From Linanthus parryae (lineage: Eukaryota > Streptophyta > Magnoliopsida > Ericales > Polemoniaceae): a stretch of DNA of 64,000 nucleotides. A program made the translations under genes and the position numbers. The notes beneath the pieces are model-generated. The model saw nothing but the letters and a program-made list of their open reading frames with translations. It ran no database searches and was not told the origin of the DNA. The stretch lies in assembly GCA_023055425.1 (NCBI GenBank), contig JALGPY010000010.1, positions 22,150,363 to 22,214,362 on the forward strand, read 5' to 3'. Positions 24,644-34,948 of this stretch are shown piece by piece; position 1 is the first letter of the stretch, and the number at the start of each line of letters is the position of its first letter.

Positions 24644-26495
24644 ATGTTCGTTCGAAATCCCAAGTATAGGATATCGCTACAAGTAGTAATCCGGTAAGAC
24701 CGGAGTGGAATCCACAAGGAGAGGAGGGTTAAATGAAATTTCTCATAGGCTTTCAAGGTAGCCAAGCTATCAAATCCACCACCTAAGTGATGGAGCAAGT
24801 TGTGTATGATAAGAAATAAAATAAACGACTACTAATACTACGATTCAAGAGAGTTAAGTTGGGTCAATTGACTTCGCTAGAAAACTTGCAAGTGAAGTTC
24901 AACACCCAAAATGTGTATGAAGCGACGAAAAATGGATTCTAAAGCAAACGGAATCGTCTAGCTCATGAATTCAAGTGCGAAACCCAAAATCGAGTTATGT
25001 CAAGCATCAAAGATATGCACTCCGCCAAGTGATTCCACATAGAATATCAAGCCACAATTCGGATTTGTCTTTCGACACAAGAATTCAATGAATTTGATAT
25101 CCAAACTTGTGAAACTTTTAAGAACGATTAAAAACTTCACAAAAAGCTATCCAAATTCATCAATCAACCCAACAAATAAACTATCTACTCATGTTCTTGA
25201 GTTGAAGAAGAGATTCACAAGCATCTTCAAATATCCTTTCACTAGATTTAAGCTCAAAAATTCAAGAATAGACAAGTTCTTCTCAAAATCAACGCCAATA
25301 ACACAAGTTATTCTTCAAATTGAAGAGCATATCAAAATAACTTGAATCAAATACACTAACAAATAAAACTACTGCTGCGAATTGGATCATCTACTGCTGC
25401 TGCTACAGTAATCGAACCCAGACAACATATCCCAACAGCAAAAACCGAGCACAATAGCAAAAACAGAGCATTACTATCGATTCTTGAAATCCTCTCTTCC
25501 TCTCTTCCTATTTCTTGTGATTATTGGCTCTGAATCTGCTCGAAACGAGCTCAGCATCTCAAGAATACACCCAGATTAGGAGAAATCGTAGATCGAGAGG
25601 AGTGTAGAGACCCCGAACAGAGTACTGTATGGTACGAATGTGTGAGAAGAGAGGCCCTTCAATTCTTTGATCTGAGTTTATATAGAGTATAGGATTGGAT
25701 TGCGTAGCTCGAAGCACCAATATCCACCCTTCGTTTCATCTATTTCAACCTCCATCGTCGATTTCCATCATGTCATCAAGAACCCTAGTTTTTGGGTGTT
25801 TTCTCTTGGATCGTTCTTGGGCCGAATTGAGTGAACAGTTAGCCAAATCGTAGGATGAGGAGAAGATTGGGAAAAATTTGGAGCGATTTGGTTGAGTTTT
25901 GACAGGGTTTTGGGTTGGCTCGAAGCTTCCAACGAACTTCAATGGCTTCTGGTGATTTGTTGCGTCGCGAGGAAGGAGAAACACGCAGCTTGGTGTGAGC
26001 TGTTTTGACGGTTTTGTAGTTTGTCCCCCTCTAGTTTGCTGGGGGCTTTAAAATGGCTCCTAGCTCTTCTTAAATCATTTCAAAAAAATGCACCTACACT
26101 TTCTTACGTTAAAAACTCTTTACATCACCCTTACGAGGTTTAGAAAATCTCATTTAACACCCCCTCCCGTTAAAATGACTTCAAGCAAGCCATTTGATGT
26201 AACTTTGGCCTTTTGAATTGGTCTCTTCACTTCTTAAACTTCACTTTTTGGCCTCTATCTTAAAATATACTTCCAATTAAGTCCTCCAATTCTTCTTAAT
26301 TCATCGTTTAAGCTCCCACTAGCTAGCCTCTTTAATTCCAAAACACGTCTTTCCCTACAAAACAAGATAAAAACAACCAAAACCACGAAAATAAGCATAA
26401 GTCTAGAAAGAGATATAAAATAGCTAAATTACACATACTAGCAAGTTATGAAGAGTTCATTAACATACTAAAACGTGAATTTCTAAGTCATTAAG
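24644..26495 (-). mobile_element. Unclassified 1.85-kb insertion within copia RT
   Basis: The copia coding sequence leaves off at 'WNLV' (24643) and picks up at 'RPKNQSVIGT' (26501), so this block is an insertion. Flanks are GGTTC (24639-24643) and AGTTC (26496-26500), a possible 5-bp duplication with one mismatch. No domain is visible in it. It starts 'atgttcgttcgaaatccc' and has a stretch on the minus strand (26420-26290) that resembles non-coding leaders of LTR retrotransposons. It may be a solo LTR or a non-autonomous LARD-like element. The strand is a guess. Confidence 0.5.
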
Positions 26496-27920
26496 AGTTC
26501 CTAGACCAAAGAATCAATCAGTAATTGGAACAAGATAGGTGTTCATAAACAAACTTGATGAAAATGGCAAGGTTGTGAGAAATAAAGCAAGACTGGTTGC
26601 ACAGGGGTATAATCAAGAAGAAGGAATTGATTATGAGTAGACATTTGCCCATGTTGAAACGTTAGAAGCTATCAGAATACTTCTTGAATTTGCATCACAT
26701 AAAAATATAAAGCTTTTTCAAATGGATGTTTAATGTGATTTTCTAAATGGATATTTACAAGAAGAAGTATATGTTGCTCAACAACCAGGTTTGAAGATGA
26801 CATTTTTCCTGATCATGTTTACAAATTAGACAAAGCCTTCTATGGACTTAAGCAAGCTCCAAGGGCTTGGTATGACATACTCTCTAAGTTTTTACTTGAA
26901 AATGATTTCAAGAGGGGACTTGTTGACAAAACTCTTTTTTATCAAGAATCATGAAAAGGATTTGTTAGTAGTACAAATATATGTTGATGATATTCTATTT
27001 GGTGCTACTAATGATGCTCTTTCAAAATAGTTTTCAAGTCTAATGTGCAGGGAATTTGAGATGACCTTAATGGGAGAACTAAATTTCTTTCTTGGACTTC
27101 AAGTACGTATAATGAAGAAATGAATATTTGTAAATCAAGGTAAATACACAGAGGACTTGTTAAATAAATATAACATGTTTCAGTCTAAGGTAGTTAAGAC
27201 TCCTATGAGTTCATCATTATCCTTAGACAAGGATATAAGTGGTAAGAGTATGAATCAAAAGGAGTATAGAGGTATGATTGGTTCACTTTTGTATCTAACT
27301 CCTAGTAGGCCAGATATTATGTTTAGTGTATGTATGTGTGCTAGATTTCAATAATATCCTAAATAAAGTCATTTGATTACTGTGAAAAGGATTTTCAAAT
27401 ACTTGAATGGAACCAAATACTTGGGGCTTTGGTATCCAAGAAGTTCTAACTTTATGTTCAGTGGTTATTCAGATGCAGACTTTGCAGGATACGAAGTAGA
27501 CAGAAAGAGTACTTCAGGATGTTGCCAATTTCTTGGATCATCACTGATTAGTTGGTAATCAAAGAAGCAAAATTCAGTAGCTCTATCAACTGTAGAAGCT
27601 GAATACATTGCAGCTGGAGCTTCTTGCTCTCAAGCTTTGTGGATTGCTCAAAAGCTAAGAGATCTTCGATATGAATTCAGGAATGTGCCTATTAACTGTG
27701 ACAATACTAGTGTCATTTCTATATCAAAGAATCCATTTCAGCATTCAAGGACAACGCACATAGATGTGAGACATCATTTTCTTAGAGATCGTGTTGGAAA
27801 ATGTGATGTTGTTCTATCTTTTTATTTCTACTACTATGAAAATAGCTGATATTTTCACTAAATTATTACCAGATGAGAGGTTTGCATCCGTAAGGCTTGA
27901 ATTGGGTATTTTGAACAAGA
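26496..27920 (+). pseudogene. Copia copy II reverse transcriptase and RNase H
   Basis: RT starts with 'KNQSVIGT' and 'NKLDENGKVVRNKARLVAQGYNQEEG'-like sequence, keeps 'KLFQMDV' and 'YGLKQAPRAWYD', and has an intact catalytic box, 'VQIYVDDILFGATND' (about 26965-27020). RNase H follows with 'EYRGMIGSLLYLTPSRPD' (27265), 'SDADFAGYEVDRKSTSG' (27470-27520), 'EAEYIAAGASCSQALWI' (27595-27645) and 'RTTHIDVRHHFLRD' (27750). There are single stops at about 26640, 26732, 27030, 27350 and 27558, plus frameshifts. It is much less decayed than copy I. Confidence 0.9.
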
Positions 27921-28390
27921 ATGCATTGGTTTAGGGGGAGTATTAGTTTCTATATGTATTTTTGTATGTAAATCTCAAAGCCTTGAGATCATAATTTCTT
28001 AGCCTTGAAAGTATGCCTCAAAGCTTTGAAGATTTCAGTTATGTTTTGAAACTTCTCAAAGCTTTGAACTACTGTTCAGCTTCTTTGATTAAGTGATATG
28101 CATTTTATTAAAAAGATGGATCATGGAATATTTTGTATATCTTTTTAGATAACTAAAGAATATTTCAAATGTTAAAAGATTTTGACAAAATATCCCAAAA
28201 ATATCTCATGAAATCTTTTACAATCTAATTTACATGCTACCGCTTTTTAAATCAAACTCTTCTACCTACTTAAGCCAACTTCTGGGCTTATTTCGTTCAT
28301 TCTCACCTCTCTTATCTTCGTATCTATCTCTATCTCTTTCTCTCTCTCTTTCTGTCTCAAAGCCTAACCACAATAGAGCGCAAATCTGAG
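27921..28390 (+). other. Copia copy II spacer, rich in CAAAGCTTTG palindromes
   Basis: Non-coding. It holds 'ctcaaagccttgag' (27973), 'cctcaaagctttgaag' (28016) and 'ctcaaagctttgaac' (28053) within 100 bp, then an AT-rich stretch and a CT-rich run (28310-28360) just before the extra ORF. The CT-rich run could be a leader or splice-acceptor region for a subgenomic RNA; that is an inference. Confidence 0.6.
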
Positions 28391-30170
28391 ATGATCAAGC
28401 AACAAGGACATACTTCCACAAAGAGGACAAAGAGGAAGGCTAACAGGAAGATCACCATTCATGGATCAGATTCAGAAGAGACAGCTTGTGTCCATGAGAC
28501 TTCACCTCCCTCAAAGAATATCAAAAAGGTAAAGGATGGATAAGAAGAACAAGAGGCTGGGTCAGAATCTGATTATGCAATAGAAGAAGTGGTGAAGATC
28601 AAAGAACAGCGGGGTAAGGATCACGGAGAGAAATCAAGAAAGAAGAAGAAGGAAGCGGCTAAAGGGAAAAGTGAGAAGAAGAGTGTACCATCTTAAAGGA
28701 AAAGATAGATGATGAGAAGAAGGATGAAAGAAATCCTGAGAAGAAGAGAGTGAAACACAGATCAGTAAAGATCAAGAAAGCTACAAATTTTGGTAAGAAC
28801 ATTTTGCGTGATTCTTGGTTTGTAATTCAGATGTTAAGACTGTGTTGATGGATGGGTATGCATCATCCAATATATCTTACTATAGTAAAATTAGTTCTGA
28901 TTTATTGGACTTAGAATACATTAGGAAATTAAGAGAATCATTTGTTGGGAGTTTGTTAGATCCATCATTTGAGGCTTACCGTAGGCTAACTGGGCTTTTC
29001 TATCAGAACTTGGTACAAGAATTGCATGATAGTGACAATTTCATTCTGACATCTAAAGTTGTTGGGATTGATATTAAGTTGGATCGTAGGGTTTTTGCCA
29101 AAGTCTTGGGAGTTCCTAGAAAGTATAGGATTAATGATCATCCTGATAGGAAAGGAGATTTTAGAGAAATCCAAAGCCTTGTTTTTCTTGGAGGGAACCC
29201 CTACCGGATCAAAACGGTTAACACATTTTGTGTTTACTTGTGAGGCTAAATTGTTGTTTTCTATTATTATGATATGTGTTGTTCCCAGGGATTATTCCAA
29301 AGAATTGGTGACAGATAGGGTGTTGATTCTTATGTATCTTATATATCAAGGGTTTGAAGTTGATCTCCCTACTGTTGTGATGGAGCATATGGTTTATTGT
29401 GGCACAAGGACTAGGAACAATTCCCTGCCTTATGCCAATGTGTTACCTTTGTTTTTCAAACACTTTGGAGTCTCTTTGGAATATGAGGAGAAGATTACAA
29501 TTGGTTTTGGGTTGGTGGATGAGGCATCTCTTCAAAGGATTGGGATAGTTCAAACTTTCAAAGGAAAAAGGAAATTATATTCTAAACTGAGTGCTAAGGA
29601 GTTGAATGAAAAGTAGTTTATCAAACTTAGAGCTGCTACAACCCCTAAAGTGTCTGGTAATTTGGATTTTTCTCAAATACTGGATAGGGTTGAGGTTATG
29701 GAAGATGGAGTGGAGGATTTGAGACAAGGGTTATTTGACCTATCTACTGACTTCACCAAGTTCAAAGGTTTGGTGAATAACAAGCTTGATGTCATCATCA
29801 AAGGTTTGAACCTGGAGAAAAATACCCTCTTCAGAGAGCAGAGACACTAGCATTAATTCAGATGAGATAATTGGAGAAGTTCTAAAGAGGCATAAGAGGA
29901 AGAAATCAGTCCCTAATGCTCTTGCTTCTAAGGATCTTTTTGAGCAATAAGATGATGAGACTGCTGCTGAAGAAACAGCTGCACAGACTGCTGAGAAAGA
30001 AGCTACTAAAGTGGATGAGGTTATTGATGAAGTGATGGCAAATATTCAAGATTAAATTCAGAGGGTGAAGAAGCTGATGAACATGTTGAACAGAGAGAAG
30101 AACAAGCTGAAGCTGAAGGAGAGTCAGATGTTGAGATAGCTGAGAACAAGAAGAGGTTCACAACAAGGTA
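28391..30170 (+). pseudogene. Copia copy II extra ORF, Transposase_32-like (putative plant transposon protein)
   Basis: Starts ATG 28391 with a lysine-rich segment ('KRTKRKANRKI'), with stops at 28541 and about 28696. The core is readable at 28815-29243: 'LLDPSFEAYRRLTGLFYQNLV' and 'SKVVGIDIKLDRRVFAKVLGVP'. It continues after a frameshift at 29230-29616 with 'VVMEHMVYCG' and 'LPYANVLPLFFKHFGV'. This pattern (a 'FYxNL' block, then a strand motif, then a 'VxxExM' helix) fits the putative plant transposon protein family. An acidic and lysine-rich tail follows to about 30170. SIRE-type copia elements are known to carry an extra, env-like ORF after pol; this sits in that position but shows no signal peptide or membrane segment. 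It is broken but recently so. Confidence 0.7.
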
Positions 30171-30610
30171 AATGGAAAAGCTAACCTTAAAAAGATGTCT
30201 GTAAAGAAAGATGTTGAAGTTGATATTCAAAGCCTTGAATCCTATCTTTATTATTCTTTCTATCTTTTCCTTATACCAAGTCCTGAAGTACTTAAAATTT
30301 GTTTTATTTTTAAACACTCTGAACAAGATCCTACATTCCTTCTACTCTTTTGATGAATGTCAAAAAGCGGGTGAAGATTATTGTGTTTTCAGTTTTTGTT
30401 AAGTCTTGTAATAATTCTGGATATTGTAGGATGCGGGTTTTTGCCTTTTTGCTATAGGATGCTGGTTGTTTTGCTAATTTTTTTGCCATGATAAGTTAAG
30501 ACTGCTTAGTTTGGTTTTATAACTAGTATTTAAGAATTACTTGTGTTTTTGAGTTGCAGGGAAATATTCAAAAACTTCTAGACTTGAATAATAGTTTTTT
30601 GTCTTTCATC
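30171..30610 (+). other. Copia copy II 3' non-coding region before the LTR
   Basis: AT-rich sequence with no domain, collinear with the region between the extra ORF and the 3' LTR. One 'caaagccttga' motif is at 30229. The short ORFs in it look like chance. Confidence 0.5.
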
Positions 30611-30620
30611 AAGGGGGAGA
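30611..30620 (+). other. Polypurine tract of copia copy II
   Basis: AAGGGGGAGA immediately before the LTR start TGATAGATC. This is the usual copia plus-strand primer sequence and position. Confidence 0.8.
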
Positions 30621-30621
30621 T

Positions 30622-32146
30622 TGATAGATCATAAGCTCTTTGGTATTAATATGTTGATATATACAAAGGAGGAGCTTTGGTTTCTTGATGATGAAAGCCA
30701 GAAACACAAGTGTCAAAGCTTCAAAGCTTTGAGACATTGTAGTTGCCTTATATGTTTTTAACTGTTCTGTATTCTGCAGGTCTATAAGTTGGTGTTCGGA
30801 ATGATTTTGTCATTCTCTATGATGTTCTGCAAATACTATGGAATTATGTTTTGCATGGTACAACACAATGTGCGGGACTGAGATGGATTGGGAATCCAAG
30901 TTCATTTTTATCAACTAGCAGTCAAAGATTCAAAGCTTTGAGAATTTCTGAGTACTTCTTACTGTTGAGTTCATCTAACTAGATATGTGTATGCAGGTCA
31001 ATTCATTTGGTTTTATAACTTGTTATTAACTTATACTAATTTATTAATACTTGTTCTATGATGTTTAATTGGTATATCCATTTAATTGGATGGATAAAGT
31101 GTTTTTATTATTAAATAAGACTTAGCCTAATTTCTTCATGAACTGTCAGCTTAATGCTGATTCGATCTTAATGCTAGCTTGTCTGGATATTGTTTGATCT
31201 TGTTTGTTGACTGTATGCAAGGTTGTTGGGCGTTGCAGCGTCCATAAACAAATCAGATAACTATCCAACCATAGTTGTTGAAAGAAGCATATCAGGGGAG
31301 AGGATATTTAGGCATTCATTTCCTAAACACTCTCAGGTTGTTGCAGGCTGTTACTTAAAGGGTCAGCGCTTTGAATTTCAAAAAGATATACACAAGGAGA
31401 GGCTTAACAACGTGGAAATTAAAGGGATACACAAGGAGAGGCTGATCAACGTGGGAATTTAAGAGTGTTACAAACAGGAGAAATCAGATCATACAATCCT
31501 TCAAATCATCAGGCCTATTAACACTGCAGAAGAAAGATCATTCATCAGAGACTAAAGAACACTTCAAAGCTTTATTGCTTATCTCTATTCTTTGTTCTTC
31601 ACACTTGTACTGAAATTGTATTATCTTTATGTGTTCTTAAACCTCATAAACTTAGAAGTTTAGTTGTGCAATTGAACAACGAAGAGTTCTTATTGTTTCA
31701 ACAGGTTGTAGCTTGAACTAGATAGGTTGGGAACCACAAGCTGTATAGGTTAAAGGTAGCTCACTTGGGCTTGAGATCAAGGGTTAAATTTGGGTGATTA
31801 AGAAGAAGTTGTGTTAGAATCCTGGAGGGATAAGATCCCTCATGCAGGGACTAGGTCCAATTATGAATGAACTTCGTAAAATCGTTGTGTTCTTGTTGAT
31901 TACTTTTATTATCTTTACATTCCTGTCTAAGCAAGAAGTTCCAAAGCTTTGAAGTTTTCCGAATCTCAAAGCTTTGAAGCTTCTGTGTGCTGTAGTTATA
32001 TCTCTTGTTTCTCAAATCTTTTCCAAATATGTGAGACATCAACAACATACTCTCTCCGAGTTTCAAAAGATTATTTTTTAAGAAAAATTTGGCATACTCT
32101 ATTCAACCCCCCTCTAGAGTATTTAGATCCAGTTGATATACTTACA
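30622..32146 (+). repeat. 3' LTR of copia copy II
   Basis: About 1525 bp from TGATAGATCATAAG to GATATACTTACA. The tail 'attcaacccccctctagag' (32101-32119) is the kind of motif found at ends of SIRE-type LTRs. It carries 'tcaaagctttga'-type palindromes at 30723, 30938, 31945 and 31970. No 5' partner is present in the window, so the boundaries rest on the polypurine tract and TG/CA ends only. Confidence 0.65.
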
Positions 32147-33154
32147 TTACAAACTTTAATAGTGTGTACAATTTATGTCCAGTTTTGATCTTACGGTCCA
32201 AATTGGCCACGTCACACAGTTCCAATACACTACTTTCTTGTCCTATCAAGTCCCACACGCACTGCTCCTCTCTCTCTTCTACACCCCATAAAAACTATTC
32301 ACCTGTCTGACATTCAATTACCGGCGACCGGGCACTTAAAATTGATGAAACTAGAAGCCTTAATTTCTGATGAAACTAAAAAATAATAATTACCGGTTAC
32401 CAGGCACTTAAAATTTCGCACGCCACACCAACCGCAGCACCAGTACGCCCCGACCCACCCTCTATCATATTGGTGTTTTGTTCATCTCAAGAATGGAAGA
32501 TTTGGGGAAAAGGTTACTGGGCTTCTTTTGGGTTGAAAAAACACATGCTCAAGATAAGATTAAATCCTTTAAGTTAATTTCAATTGAGAACAAAAGAAAT
32601 TACATATTCAAATTCTCGTATTTGTGGAGATTTGGAGAGTAATCAAATTCTTGTATTTGTAGAGATTTGGATTTTCAATTTAACTTATCAAGTATGTATT
32701 GATGGGTTTGATTGAAATGCAAATTGGGGTTTTAGGAATTCCCTTCTTCAATTTGGTCTGAGTGATGACAGATCACGTCGGTGAATCGGTAGGGTTGGAG
32801 ATATGGGTTTGTGAATTATGCTCTCTCCATGGAGCCCACATAGTTCTTGTTTGAGGTGAGAGAAAGGAACGTCTATGGGACAGTTTTCTTTAGACAGCGC
32901 ATGGGACTTGAGATAGGAAGAAACTAATGCAATTACAATCAGTTGGATTGAAATGACCCGGACATCACTTATAGAAATTTTAACTGTAGCAAAGCTGAGC
33001 CCACCAGTAAATAGGAACTACCGAAACAACAGCCAATGCTGGAAACTACACCGCATGTTTCAATGTCCAGATGTTCCTTCATCGCAACTCCAGAAGCTCA
33101 AAGAACTAAGAAATAGCAAAGTCACACCTTGATATGATAATTCACCTATGGTTT
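32147..33154. other. Unassigned sequence between copia copy II and copia-C
   Basis: No coding domain is visible. It holds two short direct repeats: 'attaccgg...ggcacttaaaat' at about 32318 and 32390, and a 'tcgtatttgtggagatttgg'-type repeat at about 32616 and 32652. It could be host intergenic DNA or an unrecognised element. The last part flanks the copia-C insertion. Confidence 0.4.
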
Positions 33155-33602
33155 AGTTAGCATTTGGTGCGCCCGTGTGGGGTGCCCAATGCAGTTATCT
33201 TAATCTTATGGGTTTAGTTTCAACAAAGTTCAAATATTATGGGGTTGGTAGAAAAGGCATGAACCCTAGGTGGTAATACTGCAATTGGGTATAAGTCTGT
33301 CTATATAAGGAGACAGCCTCTCATTATTTTATGCTCTACTGTGTAGAGATCATGTGCTGATCAAAATACAGTTCTAGGAACCCTAGCCTCTCTCCCTCTC
33401 TAACTAGCCTCCATTTGTAAAACTTGGTGTGGATCAGAGATTTTGTCCTAGAGATTCGAGCCAGACTGTAAAAACAAAGGTGGGCACGTGAAAGCAAGCA
33501 TCCTACGATCATCCGCTGGGCTAGGAGCTATGGAAGACAAGGTAAACACATGAATCTTCCGCTATAATTCATGTTGTAGATCTGTATGTGGTTATTCCTT
33601 CA
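33155..33602 (+). repeat. 5' LTR of copia-C
   Basis: Matches 58800-59251. The canonical TG start has decayed (AGTTAGC where the right LTR has TGTTAGC). A TATA box is at 33302-33308 (TATATAA). It ends ATTCCTTCA just before the primer site. Confidence 0.9.
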
Positions 33603-33603
33603 T

Positions 33604-33615
33604 TGGTATCAGAGC
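33604..33615 (+). other. Primer-binding site (initiator Met tRNA) of copia-C
   Basis: TGGTATCAGAGC, one base after the LTR end. Complementary to the 3' end of initiator methionine tRNA. Confidence 0.95.
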
Positions 33616-34948
33616 CCTAGGCTTGTTTTTCGCCCCCACGCGCGGTCACGCACCGCTGCACGCAGCACGCGCCAAAGGGCTGCGACGGACTCCAGACGTG
33701 GCTAGGGATGACGTGGGAGATGACGTTGCGGTGCCACATCAGCAGTAGGCTGACGCGGCGATGACGTGGCAACCCACGTGGCTGTTGGCGTGTCACGCTG
33801 ACGTGGCTGCTGACGTCAGTGTACGGCTGACGTGGCATGCCACGTGGCACAAAGCCGACGACAGCGCGTGAGGAAGGCGGACACGCGGTGGGTGAGGGCG
33901 CGTTCTACCTCCTCCCGCCGTCATTTTTGGCCAAATATTTTTCTACAGACTCATAATTAAATATTTTCACGGATTTTTTCATATTTTTTGGAAAAACATA
34001 TAATTTTATTAATTTCTAGATTAATTAGTTAGTGTTTAGCACACTTCCCGAGGCAATTAGACGACCTTAAACAAACTGATTTGAGTCCAAATTTTTTCTA
34101 GAGACTTAGGTCATTTTTCCCTCTTATCTACCATAGGTGGTGAGACCTTAGGATTTTTAGAGCAATTTTCGATCTTTTTAGTTGATTAGATTGTTGCTTA
34201 TTAATTTCCAGTAATTAGTATTTAATTCTGGAAATTTTCAAAAAAATTCAGTATGTTTATTTTATCATTATACATGCTGTTGTGGGTTGAATGGATGTGT
34301 TTGGTGCATGGATGTGGCTTAGAAGTTTTTATAATTGGTTTTCGTTTTGTTTTGAATATGTAATCAAAATACGGTCTGCGTGTCGTGCCTCTCTACATAC
34401 TCTAGTGTCTTCTCTCCTCATCCAATCGCCTCTATGAGGTTACGTCTTATTAGAAATAAGATAGTTAGTGAAGATTGAATAATAGAAGCATCAGGAGAGG
34501 TGGCCAAACAAAAAGCTATGGCGCAAGGTGCATGGAGCAAATAGACGAACCAAGGAGCTTGAAGAGAATTACTCGAGATAGGCGAGATCCATGAGGCGTG
34601 AAGTTCAAGAATTTCTCAAGACGTACTCTAAATAGTGGGAGTGCACCTTAGGGACCACATCCATTGCATATTTATTTTATGCCTGTGCTTGTTTTATGTT
34701 ATAACTGCGTGTGATTTGATATAACTGTATAACCTCGCATGCTAATGAACTAAAAGAAAAGAGCTCACATTTAAACATGATTAAAGCTAATAGGGAATTG
34801 TAATTGACAATATTTTATTCCTAGAATTGCTATTAGGTTTTGGTGGAGTCCTTCTGAAGAACTATTTCTTTTTAATCTTGTCTAAATGTTTCTAGGAGCT
34901 AAAAACAATGCTAGTAATTAACTTCCACTTTGTCTCATATTTATAGTA
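33616..34948 (+). other. Copia-C leader
   Basis: Non-coding leader between the primer site and gag. The first 300 bp are GC-rich and packed with ACGT motifs (separate entry); the rest is AT-rich. I see no ORF with a recognisable domain. Confidence 0.6.
33696..33846. promoter_or_regulatory. Cluster of nine ACGT-core motifs
   Basis: ACGT cores start at 33696, 33711, 33723, 33764, 33776, 33801, 33813, 33830 and 33842, mostly as TGACGTGGC or CCACGTGGC, with one TGACGTCA. These match G-box/ABRE/TGA-type sites bound by plant bZIP and bHLH factors. The cluster lies in the transcribed leader of copia-C, not in the LTR, so a promoter role is only a possibility. Confidence 0.5.

Larger units (their letters stand above)
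20697..32146 (+). mobile_element. SIRE-like copia copy II, with two insertions
   Basis: Order on the + strand: gag, protease, integrase (split by a solo LTR), linker, insertion, RT, RNase H, extra ORF, polypurine tract, 3' LTR. The 5' LTR and 5' part of gag are missing. It is the same family as copy I, about 5 kb away, in the same orientation. The left boundary with the CACTA fragment is uncertain (20697-20880). Confidence 0.8.

Noticed and set aside
28815..30170. Extra copia ORF considered as an envelope gene
   Set aside because: It has no signal peptide, hydrophobic fusion segment or membrane anchor, and the core fits the putative plant transposon protein family better.
33617..33850. Minus-strand ORF of 77 codons in the GC-rich copia-C leader
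   Set aside because: It is produced by the ACGT-rich repeats, has a biased composition and no domain.
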